This document shows, piece after piece, positions 44,695-53,270 of a stretch of DNA of 64,000 bases; the stretch's first letter is position 1, and the number at the start of each line of letters is the position of its first letter. The stretch comes from Ignavibacteria bacterium (GTDB taxonomy: Bacteria > Bacteroidota > Ignavibacteria > Kapaibacteriales > Kapaibacteriaceae). The notes below the pieces were generated by a model. It saw only the letters and a program-made list of their open reading frames with translations, was not told where the DNA came from and searched no databases. A program made the translations under genes and the position numbers. The DNA is taken from the NCBI GenBank assembly GCA_015709655.1, contig CP054181.1, positions 2,414,207 to 2,478,206 of the forward strand, in the 5' to 3' direction.

Positions 44695-46476
44695 ATGCCA
44701 ATAATTTATATCGATGGTAAGGCTGTTGAAGCAAAGCCTGGACAAATGATCATTGAAGCTGCGATGGACAGCGGCATTGTTGTTCCTCATTACTGCTGGC
44801 ACCCGGCATTGAGTATTGCCGGGAATTGCCGGATGTGCCTGGTTCAGGTAGGTTCGCAGAAAAAAGATGCCGATGGTACACTGGTGTTTGATGACGAAGG
44901 CAAGCCGGTGATTAGCTGGATACCAAAACTCCAGATCGCATGCGCCACTCCGGTTGCCGACGGAATGTTTGTTGATATGGTTGGCGAGAAGGCTGTAACG
45001 GCACAAAATGCCGTGGTGGAGTTCCAGTTGATTAACCACCCGCTGGATTGTCCGATCTGTGATGAAGCCGGTCAGTGCAAACTCCAGGAATATGCCTTTA
45101 CTCACAGTAATGCAAAAAGCAGATTCGACGAAGAAAAAGTTCATAAGATTAAACGCCTGCCGTTTGGTCCGAATGTTATGTTCGACGGCGAACGGTGTAT
45201 TAGCTGCTCTCGCTGCATTCGCTTTGCAAACGAAGTGGCAAAACAACCGGCGTTAACGTTTTATCAACGTGGTGATTCGGTATCGATTCGAACCTTCCCT
45301 GGTATGCAGTTCGATAATGCGTACTCGATGAATATTATCGACATCTGTCCGGTTGGTGCACTTACAAGCATTGACTTTCGGTTCCGTGCCCGCGTGTGGG
45401 AGATGAGCTTTACCGATACCATCTGTCCCGGCTGCGCCCGCGGATGCAATATCCACATGGGTGTAATGAACAACGAAGTCCTCCGCCTTGAGCCCCGTAC
45501 GAATCCCCATGTAAATACGTACTGGATGTGTGATCCCGGACGTCTGCAAACACCAGATCTGATTAACAAAAACAGGTTGTCCGGTCCGCAGATTCGTGTT
45601 AATGGTGAGCTAACGCCGGCCTCATGGACCGATGCTATCGAAGCGGCAGTCACCATCATTAGGGATACGCCGGCTTCAAAGGTGTATGTGTTGGGGAGTT
45701 CGCATGCTTCTAACGAAGACAACTTTGTGCTTGCCAAACTCACCCGTGAAGTTCTGAAATCACAGAACATTGATTGTATTGCACACAGCAATCCGGAGTT
45801 TGCCGATGATATGCTGCGCGTAGCCGATGTGTCTCCGAACTCCGCCGGTGCCCGCGCTGTTGGAATTGTGCCTGGCAATGATTCGAAATCAGTACACCAC
45901 CTGGCGAAGCGCATCACGTCGGGCGAAATCCAAACCGTTATTGTGCTGGAAGACGATGCACTATCTCACAGCCAGTCTCTAGCCGAAGCCTTTGCGGCTC
46001 TACCTAATCTGATTGTACTATCTGCCCATACAACTGTCGTTGCACAGCAGGCAAGTGTTCTGCTGCCCATTGCAACGTTTGCCGAAGCCGAAGGCACCTT
46101 TACCAACATAAACAATCGGGTACAACGGTTCCGTCCGGCAGTCGTTACTGCTGAAAACGAACGTTATATGGGACTAAAGATGAGCCGGTGGGATAAGTTT
46201 GGTGCGCCAAATGACCGGTGGACCCATGGCGAACGCCGCGACTGCAGGAGTGCATGGCGTGTCATGCAGGCAATAGCAGAAGGAATGGGCTTCAAGTGGG
46301 GCTACGATTCGAGTGAAAACGTTTTTAACGATATTGCCGCCCATGTTGAAGGCTTTAAAGGAATGTCGTATGCCTTGCTCGATAAACACATGGGTCTGAT
46401 TCTCAATAAGGCAGATCAGCCTGAACCGGAACAAGTAATTTATGTTAGTAACTTCATGAAACCGCAAGTAGGATAG
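44695..46476 (+). CDS. nuoG: NADH-quinone oxidoreductase subunit G (short form)
   Basis: A 593-residue peripheral subunit of complex I with the electron-wire clusters. A 2Fe-2S site uses Cys34, 45, 48 and 83; HPLDCPICDEAGQC gives the His115/Cys119/122/128 site; CISCSRC with Cys218 (DICPVGAL) gives a 4Fe-4S; and CPGCARGC (Cys244, 247, 251) with Cys279 keeps the N7-type cluster that many species lack. The molybdopterin-like domain follows but is reduced (the whole protein is shorter than the common 700-900). It opens a nuoG-nuoH-nuoI run with 5- and 48-base gaps; AGTATTCC precedes the start, with no strong ribosome site. Confidence 0.95.
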   Translation: MPIIYIDGKAVEAKPGQMIIEAAMDSGIVVPHYCWHPALSIAGNCRMCLVQVGSQKKDADGTLVFDDEGKPVISWIPKLQIACATPVADGMFVDMVGEKAVTAQNAVVEFQLINHPLDCPICDEAGQCKLQEYAFTHSNAKSRFDEEKVHKIKRLPFGPNVMFDGERCISCSRCIRFANEVAKQPALTFYQRGDSVSIRTFPGMQFDNAYSMNIIDICPVGALTSIDFRFRARVWEMSFTDTICPGCARGCNIHMGVMNNEVLRLEPRTNPHVNTYWMCDPGRLQTPDLINKNRLSGPQIRVNGELTPASWTDAIEAAVTIIRDTPASKVYVLGSSHASNEDNFVLAKLTREVLKSQNIDCIAHSNPEFADDMLRVADVSPNSAGARAVGIVPGNDSKSVHHLAKRITSGEIQTVIVLEDDALSHSQSLAEAFAALPNLIVLSAHTTVVAQQASVLLPIATFAEAEGTFTNINNRVQRFRPAVVTAENERYMGLKMSRWDKFGAPNDRWTHGERRDCRSAWRVMQAIAEGMGFKWGYDSSENVFNDIAAHVEGFKGMSYALLDKHMGLILNKADQPEPEQVIYVSNFMKPQVG

Positions 46477-46481
46477 AGTGT

Positions 46482-47531
46482 ATGAACTGGACACAACTGA
46501 TCATCTATGTTATTCAGGCGGCAATACTTGTAAACGTGATGCTGCTGAGCGCGGCATACATGGTTCTGGCCGAACGGAAAATAGCTGCGTGGATACAAAA
46601 CCGTGTCGGACCCAACCGCGTTGGCTGGTGGGGACTCCTCCAGTCGTTCGCAGATGTGTTTAAGCTATACCTCAAGGAAGATATCGTTCCGGCGGCCGCT
46701 CACTATAAGTTTCATGCGCTTGCCCCGATGATTGCCATCGCAATAGCCATTACGGTGTACGCGGTTATTCCTTGGAGTGGTCCGTTTGTTGAGATCGACG
46801 GGCAACGCTACGGACTCACCATGGCTCCCAACATGAACATTGCAGTTCTGGTGGTTCTGGCTATGACGTCTGTTGCGGTGTACAGCATCGTTCTTGCCGG
46901 ATGGTCAAGCAACAGCAAGTATTCGTTGCTTGGAGGCCTGCGCGCTTCCGCACAGATGATTTCGTACGAACTTGCCATGGGCTTGTCGGTGGTAACCGTT
47001 GTTTTGGTTGCCGGATCGCTAAACTTTGTGAGCATTATTCAGACGCAAACAGCCGGTGCTTGGAATATCTTCTATCAGCCGGTGACGTTTGTGATTTTCC
47101 TTATTTGTGCTCTTGCCGAAACAAATCGTGCACCGTTCGACCTGCCGGAAGCCGAGCCTGAGCTGGTAGGCGGGTACCACACCGAGTACAGCGGTATGAA
47201 GTTCGGATTACTCTACCTTGCCGAATATGCTCACATCCTGGCCAGCAGTGCCATTATCGCTGCACTGTTCTTTGGCGGATGGGACCTGATTCCATTCGTT
47301 GATGATGCGGCCCTGTTTGGCCTTGAACCATATTCAGTTCCAATGGCGCTGATAGGCTTTGGCGCTTTCGCCGGCAAGGCAGCTTTGTTTGTGTTTGTGT
47401 TTATGTGGATTCGGTGGACCCTTCCGCGGTTCCGCTACGACCAGCTTATGAACCTGGGCTGGAAGGTTCTGCTGCCACTCGCACTTGCCAACCTGGCCGT
47501 AACCGGGTTCGTCGTTCTCCTTCTGGAGTAA
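46482..47531 (+). CDS. nuoH: NADH-quinone oxidoreductase subunit H
   Basis: A 349-residue membrane subunit of complex I with eight helices that helps form the quinone cavity. Diagnostic blocks: ERKIAAWIQNRVGPNRVGWW, the acid-rich loop ALAETNRAPFDLPEAEPELV and GGYHTEYSGMKF, and the last helix with FVFVFMWIRWTLPRFRYDQLM. It starts 5 bases after nuoG, so both are coupled. The quinone-binding loop looks intact. Confidence 0.97.
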   Translation: MNWTQLIIYVIQAAILVNVMLLSAAYMVLAERKIAAWIQNRVGPNRVGWWGLLQSFADVFKLYLKEDIVPAAAHYKFHALAPMIAIAIAITVYAVIPWSGPFVEIDGQRYGLTMAPNMNIAVLVVLAMTSVAVYSIVLAGWSSNSKYSLLGGLRASAQMISYELAMGLSVVTVVLVAGSLNFVSIIQTQTAGAWNIFYQPVTFVIFLICALAETNRAPFDLPEAEPELVGGYHTEYSGMKFGLLYLAEYAHILASSAIIAALFFGGWDLIPFVDDAALFGLEPYSVPMALIGFGAFAGKAALFVFVFMWIRWTLPRFRYDQLMNLGWKVLLPLALANLAVTGFVVLLLE

Positions 47532-47579
47532 TATCACACTTTTATACTTTGTTAATATTCCTTACCTCACAGCGAAGTC

Positions 47580-48080
47580 ATGGCAAACGTTACCACTAAT
47601 ACCGAAGCTCAACGATTAAACTTTTGGGAAAGAATTTATCTTAAAGAGATTGCCAGGGGGCTTGGGCTTACCTTCCGGCAAATGTTCCGTCCTACCTTCG
47701 TTCGGCAGTATCCCGAGGAACGGTGGACGCCGGAGGGATCCTACCGCGGACGCCCGGTGCTGGTGCAAGAGGAAGAGGGTGAACGCTGTGTAGCCTGTGG
47801 GTTGTGCGCCCGTGTATGCCCGGCCTTGGCAATCGAGGTTCGTGCCAGCGAAACCGACCAGGAAAAAGAACGCTACCCGGTGAAGTTTGAGATTAATATG
47901 CTGCGCTGCATCTTCTGTGGTTTTTGCGAAGAGGTCTGCCCGGAAGAGGCAATTGTAATGAGTAAGGATTACGAATTGGTATTTGGTTCTCAGGATGAAG
48001 CAATTCTTGGTAAGGAAAAACTCCTTGTACCAATGGCGCAACTGCAGGATCGTCTGGAATTTCTGCGTCAGTGGCGGTAA
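47580..48080 (+). CDS. nuoI: NADH-quinone oxidoreductase subunit I
   Basis: A 166-residue ferredoxin-like subunit with two 4Fe-4S clusters (N6a and N6b) that passes electrons to quinone. Both C-x2-C-x2-C-x3-CP motifs are complete: [16 protein letters not shown] and [16 protein letters not shown]. The N-terminal [22 protein letters not shown] anchors it to the membrane arm. In most genomes nuoJ follows directly; here a tiny ORF follows instead and nuoJK lie at 12.5-13.3 kb on the other strand. Confidence 0.97.
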   Translation: MANVTTNTEAQRLNFWERIYLKEIARGLGLTFRQMFRPTFVRQYPEERWTPEGSYRGRPVLVQEEEGERCVACGLCARVCPALAIEVRASETDQEKERYPVKFEINMLRCIFCGFCEEVCPEEAIVMSKDYELVFGSQDEAILGKEKLLVPMAQLQDRLEFLRQWR

Positions 48081-48101
48081 TTCTTCAAAGGAACTCGTAC
48101 A

Positions 48102-48212
48102 ATGGGATGCGGATGTGATTCATGCAACGATGTCAATGTCTGGCGAATACTGTTTTCGTTCGTCCGTCGCATGGTGTGCAGTATCCTGAGTAAACTGAAT
48201 TTTACGCCGTAA
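48102..48212 (+). CDS. Candidate small Cys-rich protein (36 aa)
   Basis: A short ORF 21 bases behind nuoI and in the same direction. ATG at 48102 has AAAGGA about 10 bases upstream. The product begins MGCGCDSCNDVNVW, with three Cys in eight residues (C-x-C-x2-C), followed by a hydrophobic helix-like half (ILFSFVRRMVCSILSKL). It could be a minor complex I-associated or metal-binding membrane peptide, or a chance frame. Not a known family to me. Confidence 0.4.
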   Translation: MGCGCDSCNDVNVWRILFSFVRRMVCSILSKLNFTP

Positions 48213-48287
48213 TCCACTCAACGCAAACTACTTCAGAAAAATCGTTGTCCCTTGTCTGTCCGGAAAATTGCGTTGGGACGCGCGACA

Positions 48288-48698
48288 CTACCTGTTGTCC
48301 CACAGGATTTCCGGGCCCTGAACAAGCCGGGTAAATGCAGTGTCGGACGTAACGAGCCGGCATCGATACATGATTGCCTGCGCTGCTATCACCCTGTCAA
48401 ACGGATCTCTGTTCTCCCACTCAAGCACTGCAGCCCGTGCAGCCGACTCAGGATCAACCTGCAGGATGCTGATTGAATACATCCTGCAAGCCTTTTCAAA
48501 ATCCTGAGCAAAGGGTTCGAATGCAGGTAACATTCCGCGATGGTACTTTAAGCCTAACTCATACGCTGTTATCGCTGATACATACACCGCTTCGGTAGCC
48601 TGAATCAGCTTGATGATGCGTATTGGTATTTTGCCAACGTCTGAGTCAAGCCAGATAAGAACATGGCTGTCCAGTAATAGCGGCCTTGCACCAGCCAT
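48288..48698 (-). CDS. PIN-domain toxin of a type II toxin-antitoxin pair (VapC-like)
   Basis: A 136-residue PIN-domain ribonuclease. The four acidic residues are in place: Asp10 (LLLDSHVLIW), Glu47 (SAITAYELGLK), Asp98 or Asp101 (NRDPFDRVIAAQA) and Asp119 (TSDTAF). The ATG at 48698 comes 1 base after the antitoxin stop, so both genes are coupled. In this family the toxin cleaves tRNA or rRNA when the antitoxin is degraded. The frame is open further upstream inside the antitoxin gene, which is rejected as N-terminus. Confidence 0.9.
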   Translation of the reverse strand: MAGARPLLLDSHVLIWLDSDVGKIPIRIIKLIQATEAVYVSAITAYELGLKYHRGMLPAFEPFAQDFEKACRMYSISILQVDPESAARAAVLEWENRDPFDRVIAAQAIMYRCRLVTSDTAFTRLVQGPEILWDNR

Positions 48699-48699
48699 C

Positions 48700-48966
48700 T
48701 TATGGCTCCAATGGCTTAGTTTCAAGGGCAGTGAGGTCTTCGGTAGTGAATTCAGAGGCCAGCAATTCCCTGGTGTCCTGCTCCGACCAGGAATACGTAC
48801 CTTCGTGAAGACCAACCGGGCGTACCAGCTGCTCCGATACAAGTGGTACAAGGCGTACCACCGGCGTGCCGTTGCGGGCTAAGTAAACGGTGATTCCGTT
48901 CATTGCTTCCTCCACAATCTTGGAAAGATGAGTTTTGGCTTCGTGCATGTTTACGACTTTAGCCAT
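48700..48966 (-). CDS. Phd/YefM-type antitoxin
   Basis: An 88-residue antitoxin. The N-terminus MAKVVNMHEAKTHLSKIVEE with ARNGTPVVRLVPL is typical of Phd/YefM proteins, which bind their own promoter; the C-terminal tail (SEFTTEDLTALETKPLEP) should wrap around the toxin. GGAGG lies 5 bases before the start codon. Transcription starts from a good promoter at 49006-49036. First gene of the pair. Confidence 0.9.
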   Translation of the reverse strand: MAKVVNMHEAKTHLSKIVEEAMNGITVYLARNGTPVVRLVPLVSEQLVRPVGLHEGTYSWSEQDTRELLASEFTTEDLTALETKPLEP

Positions 48967-49005
48967 TGGTACCTCCGGGTGGTGAAAATGTGACTAATGT
49001 TGAAA

Positions 49006-49036
49006 CAAAATTAATAAATTTACCCAGCTTAGTCAA
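49006..49036 (-). promoter_or_regulatory. Promoter of the toxin-antitoxin pair
   Basis: On the minus strand, TTGACT (top 49031-49036), a 17-base spacer and TAATTT (top 49008-49013). The same -10 region also reads TAATTTTG (49006-49013), the TAnnTTTG form used in Bacteroidota. It lies about 40 bases before the antitoxin start and downstream of the clpB stop. The antitoxin probably binds here for autoregulation. Confidence 0.55.
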
Positions 49037-49110
49037 GGATAAACAGACTTAGCTAATACACAATAAACTACTTTTTTCTCTGGCGGAGCGTTTTCTGAGG
49101 TCCAACAAGT

Positions 49111-50415
49111 TTACAGACCGACTTCTCTAAGGAGTGCCTGGCGTTCGATTTCGAGCTGACGGATTTTGCGTTCAACGGTATCGAGTTCCTCGGGCATCGA
49201 GTCGATCTCGATACGCAGTTTGGAGGCTGCTTCGTCCACCAGATCAATAGCCTTATCGGGCAGGAATCTGTCGGTGATATACCTGTTGCTTAGCTGGGCA
49301 GCAGCCACAATGGCTCCATCGGTAATCCGAACGCCGTGGTGGACCTCGTAGCGCTCTTTTAGTCCACGCAGGATGCTGATAGTATCGTCAACGGTAGGCT
49401 CAGCCACAAACACCTTCTGGAAGCGCCGTTCCAGAGCAGCATCTTTCTCGATGTGCTGGCGGTATTCGTCGAGTGTTGTGGCACCGATGGCGCGGAGTTC
49501 ACCCCGTGCCAAGGCAGGTTTTAGAATATTAGCGGCATCCATAGCCCCTTGCGTAGCTCCTGCACCAATCAGAGTATGCAGCTCGTCGATAAACAGGATA
49601 AACTCGCCGTTGGAGTCGGCTACTTCTTTCACAACGGCTTTGAGGCGTTCTTCGAACTGACCTCGGTATTGTGTTCCCGCAATCAGCGCACCCATGTCCA
49701 GTGAGTACACAGTTTTTGTCTGCAACGTCTCCGGAACATCCTGCGAAACTATTCGTTGGGCGATTCCTTCCACGATTGCCGTCTTGCCAACACCGGGTTC
49801 ACCAATTAGAACAGGGTTGTTCTTGGTCCGTCGTGAAAGAACCTGGAGCACCCGCCTGATCTCGTCTTCGCGTCCAATTACTGGATCGATTTTTCCTTTT
49901 CGAGCTTCTTCGTTCAGATTTCGGGCATACTTCTGAAGTGACTGATAGGCATCCTCCGGGTTCTGTGCAGTTACCCGTTGTGTTCCGCGAACCTCGGCCA
50001 AAGCCTTTAAAATTCCTTCGTGCTTCACACCTCTGTCCTTTAACAGCGAAGCCGCTTTTGACGTTGTGTTAACCAGGGCCAGCAGGATATGTTCGGTTGA
50101 CACGTACTCGTCCTTCAGCTGTGCCGCTTCCGTAAATGCATCCTGGAGAACCCGCTGCATGTCAGAACTTAAATGTGCTCCTGCTGAACCTGAAACTGTG
50201 GGCATTGCGTTGAGCGCATCCTGCACCTTGGTACTCAGGAAATCAACGTTCACGCCAAGCTTGTTTAGAATAGGCGGAATGATTCCCTCAGCATCAGAGA
50301 GCAAGGCAGATAGAACATGCAGCGGCTCGATAGCCTGGTGCTGGCTGTTGGCAGCTATTGACTGAGCCGTTTGCAGTGCTTCCTGGGATTTAATGGTAAG
50401 CTTGTTAAGGTTCAT
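49111..50415 (-). CDS. clpB: ClpB chaperone, truncated after the first ATPase domain
   Basis: The product is the N-terminal half (434 residues) of the disaggregase ClpB, which is normally about 860. It holds the double Clp N-domain (residues 1-145), then NBD1 with Walker A GEPGVGKT (205-212) and Walker [10 protein letters not shown] (272-280), the arginine-finger segment ERRFQKV, and just the first turn of the M-domain ([14 protein letters not shown]) before TAA. The second ATPase domain is missing, and none of it is found in the 145 bases beyond or elsewhere in the window. A hexamer with disaggregase activity is therefore unlikely; it is either a broken gene or a separately evolved half. Start and length of the present part are normal. 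Confidence 0.88.
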   Translation of the reverse strand: MNLNKLTIKSQEALQTAQSIAANSQHQAIEPLHVLSALLSDAEGIIPPILNKLGVNVDFLSTKVQDALNAMPTVSGSAGAHLSSDMQRVLQDAFTEAAQLKDEYVSTEHILLALVNTTSKAASLLKDRGVKHEGILKALAEVRGTQRVTAQNPEDAYQSLQKYARNLNEEARKGKIDPVIGREDEIRRVLQVLSRRTKNNPVLIGEPGVGKTAIVEGIAQRIVSQDVPETLQTKTVYSLDMGALIAGTQYRGQFEERLKAVVKEVADSNGEFILFIDELHTLIGAGATQGAMDAANILKPALARGELRAIGATTLDEYRQHIEKDAALERRFQKVFVAEPTVDDTISILRGLKERYEVHHGVRITDGAIVAAAQLSNRYITDRFLPDKAIDLVDEAASKLRIEIDSMPEELDTVERKIRQLEIERQALLREVGL

Positions 50416-50534
50416 GGTAAACTCCGGTTTAAACTAACGGTATAGACGAAAAAGGGGCCCGTTTATCGCTTTTGACAACAGCGGTAACAACCAAAGTCTA
50501 TTGGTTCAGGCAGAGCAGGATATTTTTGCTGTCT

Positions 50535-50984
50535 ATGCAGTTCATACCCAAATCCGACAATTACAAGCAGATCATCCTCAATCATCTTGAACGACAGCAC
50601 TTCATGAAGCATATCGGATGCCGCCTCACCGACATCCGGCCGGGCTACGTAGAAGCCGTCCTCGACGTCAGCGAACAACACCTCCAGCAAATGGGCCTTG
50701 TGCATGGCGGCGTAATTGCAACAATTGCAGATGTTGCAGCCGGTTTTGCCGGCTTTACGCTGGTAGCAGAAGGGGATCAGACGGTGACGGCAGAAATTAA
50801 ATTATCGTACTACCGTAAGGCCGTTGGTACCCGGCTTCGTGCCGTTGGAACGGTAGTGCGTGCCGGACGTTCGATGCACTTCTGCGAAGCCGACGTATTC
50901 TGTACCGCGTTTGACGGAGAGGAGGTCCTTGTGGCAAGAGCAACAACCACGATGGCTGTTATTACACCCGGGAAAACGTCATAG
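50535..50984 (+). CDS. PaaI-type hotdog-fold thioesterase
   Basis: A 149-residue acyl-CoA thioesterase-like protein. ATG 50535 is preferred; the longer frame from 50472 adds residues unlike the family. The hotdog signature GLVHGGVIATIADVAAGFAG (with the HGG loop and catalytic Asp) is followed by VTAEIKLSYYRKA and a terminal strand TTTMAVI. Family members hydrolyse acyl- or phenylacetyl-CoA thioesters in the cytoplasm; the acyl group here is unknown. Divergent from clpB and 73 bases before porX. Confidence 0.88.
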   Translation: MQFIPKSDNYKQIILNHLERQHFMKHIGCRLTDIRPGYVEAVLDVSEQHLQQMGLVHGGVIATIADVAAGFAGFTLVAEGDQTVTAEIKLSYYRKAVGTRLRAVGTVVRAGRSMHFCEADVFCTAFDGEEVLVARATTTMAVITPGKTS

Positions 50985-51057
50985 CCCCGTTTTAAAACAA
51001 TTCACCAACGGGTTCAGACGTTACTACATTCTGTTTTCACCAACTACATACACTCAC

Positions 51058-52626
51058 ATGGCAAAAATCCTTTGGGTTGACGACGAAATCGAGCTTCTAA
51101 AACCACACGTTATACTGATGCAGCAGCGCGGTTATGAGGTTGCTACGGCAACGAATGGTGAAGACGCCATTGAACTGGTGCAGAACGGCAGATTTGATTT
51201 GGTCTTCCTGGACGAGATGATGGTTGGCATTTCCGGTCTGGAAACCCTGAGCGTTATCAAGGATCTGGATCCAACGCTGCCGGTGGTGATGGTTACCAAG
51301 AACGAGCAGGAAACACTCATGGAAGAAGCCATCGGAAATAAGATCGACGACTATCTGACCAAACCGGTTAACCCGACCCAGATTCTGGCAGCCTGTAAAA
51401 AATTTCTCGAAAAAGGTCGCATCACCGAAAGTAAACTTACACAGGATTTTCACCAGGAGTACAGTCAGATCTCGCGAAGGCTGCTCAACCAAATGGAGTG
51501 GTCAGAATGGCTGGACGTGTATCTGAAAATGGTTCAACGCAGTATCGCCCTCGACGCTCATCCCGATAGTGGTCTGGAACAGTCGTTGCGCGACCAGTGG
51601 CGCGAATGCAATTCGGAATTCAGTAAGTTTATTGAATCGGAATATCAGGGCTGGCTCACTGACCGTGCGTCGCGTGCCGACGGTGCACCCTTCCTGTCGC
51701 CGCATGTGCTTGACCAGTGGCTCGTACCGCTGCTGCAGAATAAGCGGCCTACCTTTTTTATTGTGGTGGATTGCATGCGACTTGATCAGTGGATGGTTAT
51801 GGAAGAATTCCTGCGTTCACTGTACACCATCCAGCGCGATTACTACTGCGGCATCCTGCCTACGGCAACACCGTATGCGCGTAATGCGATATTTGCCGGG
51901 CTCTATCCCACCGAAATCAATAGGCATTATCCTGAGTACGCTATTGATGAAAGGGGCTCTGACGAACACGTATTAAACCGGTATGAAAAGGATCTACTCC
52001 GGCTTTTCCTTGAACGAAAACGGATTAAGCTGAAGGGAGATCTGCAGTACATTAAAATCATTGATACCGAGTTTGGTAAACGGATCGAAGCCGACATCAT
52101 GAGGTACGCCAGAAATCAGCTGACGGCTATCGTGATTAATGCTGTGGACATGATAGCCCATTCACGGTCCGACTATCCGATCCTGAAAGAAATTGCTCCT
52201 GACGAAAGCGCATACCGAACCCTAACGAAGAGCTGGTTCACGCACAGCTCATTCTACGGGATTATGCGAAGCCTTGCAACGATACCCGACGTGCAGATCG
52301 TGGTAACAACAGACCACGGCAGCGTGCGGTGTCTGCGCGGCGCAAAAGTGTTTGGAGATAAAGAGACGACGGCCAACCTTCGCTATAAAATCGGCAGGAA
52401 CATTAAAGCCGACGAACGTGATGCCGTGATCATCCGTGATGCGCTGTCCTGGCGAATTCCCGCACCCGGTGTTGCCACAAACTGTATCATTGCAAAGGAA
52501 GATCGGTACTTTGTGTATCCTACGGACTACAATTACTACCTCCAGAAGTACCGCGACTCGTTCCAGCACGGTGGCATTTCACTCGAGGAAATGGTTTTAC
52601 CGGTTGCGGTTTTAACGCCGCGTTAA
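51058..52626 (+). CDS. porX: T9SS response regulator PorX (receiver plus PglZ domain)
   Basis: A 522-residue cytoplasmic response regulator. The receiver domain (1-115) has Asp8/Asp9, the phospho-acceptor Asp52 (VFLDEMMV), Thr80 and Lys102. A helical linker leads to a PglZ-type alkaline-phosphatase-superfamily domain (FFIVVDCMRLDQWMVMEE, ILPTATPYARNAIFAGLYP, VVTTDHGSVRC), exactly the PorX layout of Porphyromonas and Flavobacterium, where it works with the sensor PorY to control T9SS genes. The length also matches. Its presence together with ten T9SS-type cargo proteins in this window supports an active T9SS. PorY is not seen here. Confidence 0.93.
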   Translation: MAKILWVDDEIELLKPHVILMQQRGYEVATATNGEDAIELVQNGRFDLVFLDEMMVGISGLETLSVIKDLDPTLPVVMVTKNEQETLMEEAIGNKIDDYLTKPVNPTQILAACKKFLEKGRITESKLTQDFHQEYSQISRRLLNQMEWSEWLDVYLKMVQRSIALDAHPDSGLEQSLRDQWRECNSEFSKFIESEYQGWLTDRASRADGAPFLSPHVLDQWLVPLLQNKRPTFFIVVDCMRLDQWMVMEEFLRSLYTIQRDYYCGILPTATPYARNAIFAGLYPTEINRHYPEYAIDERGSDEHVLNRYEKDLLRLFLERKRIKLKGDLQYIKIIDTEFGKRIEADIMRYARNQLTAIVINAVDMIAHSRSDYPILKEIAPDESAYRTLTKSWFTHSSFYGIMRSLATIPDVQIVVTTDHGSVRCLRGAKVFGDKETTANLRYKIGRNIKADERDAVIIRDALSWRIPAPGVATNCIIAKEDRYFVYPTDYNYYLQKYRDSFQHGGISLEEMVLPVAVLTPR

Positions 52627-52741
52627 CACTGGTGAAGCGTTAAACCAACCGGAATTCAATGGGGTGCGCCAATGTCATACCGCTATGACCCAAAAAACCG
52701 TATTGTTGTGTTCTTTGTTTCAGTACTCTGGTCGTGAATAC

Positions 52742-53197
52742 ATGAGGGAAAAGGTTGTGGTTACTCATTCAGAATCCGAGACGATACTGGCAGGCGAACA
52801 ATTTGCAGCCGGTCTGGTTAAGGGTGACGTGGTAGCCTGTACCGGCGAACTCGGAGCCGGTAAAACGGAGTTTATCAAGGGTGTCTGTCAGTATTTTCAG
52901 GTCGAAGACCTGGTTACAAGCCCAACGTTCAGCGTTATTAATCAGTACAAAGGAAAATGCCCGGACGGTCGAGATTTAATTATCTTCCATGTGGATCTGT
53001 ACAGAATCGAAAACCCGGACGAACTTGCCAAGATTGGATTCGACGACATGATTTTTGCCCATGATGCCATGAAACTGATTGAATGGCCTGAACATGCCGC
53101 AACTATGATGCCGGCAAAGTACTGGGATATTGTTATCAGCACGGTTCCCGATAAAGAAACACAGCGACGCATATCAATTAACCGTAAGGGAGAGTAA
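52742..53197 (+). CDS. tsaE: tRNA t6A37 biosynthesis ATPase TsaE
   Basis: A 151-residue P-loop protein required for N6-threonylcarbamoyl modification of A37 in ANN-reading tRNAs. Walker A TGELGAGKTEFIKG at 34-47, then VTSPTFSVINQY, HVDLYRIENPDELAKIGFDD, and LIEWPEHA are the diagnostic TsaE blocks. ATG 52742 fits the family; an upstream in-frame start would add about 25 unrelated residues. It acts with TsaB and TsaD, which are not in the window. Confidence 0.96.
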   Translation: MREKVVVTHSESETILAGEQFAAGLVKGDVVACTGELGAGKTEFIKGVCQYFQVEDLVTSPTFSVINQYKGKCPDGRDLIIFHVDLYRIENPDELAKIGFDDMIFAHDAMKLIEWPEHAATMMPAKYWDIVISTVPDKETQRRISINRKGE

Positions 53198-53270
53198 TAA
53201 GCCGTATGTTTGCCACGGTTACAGAGTTCACACTCTCCATTCAATAACTTTTTCGTAATCAGTTGTAGCT

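Noticed and set aside
50860..51057. N-terminal extension of PorX into the thioesterase gene
   Set aside because: The receiver domain starts at ATG 51058; the upstream residues are out-of-frame thioesterase sequence.
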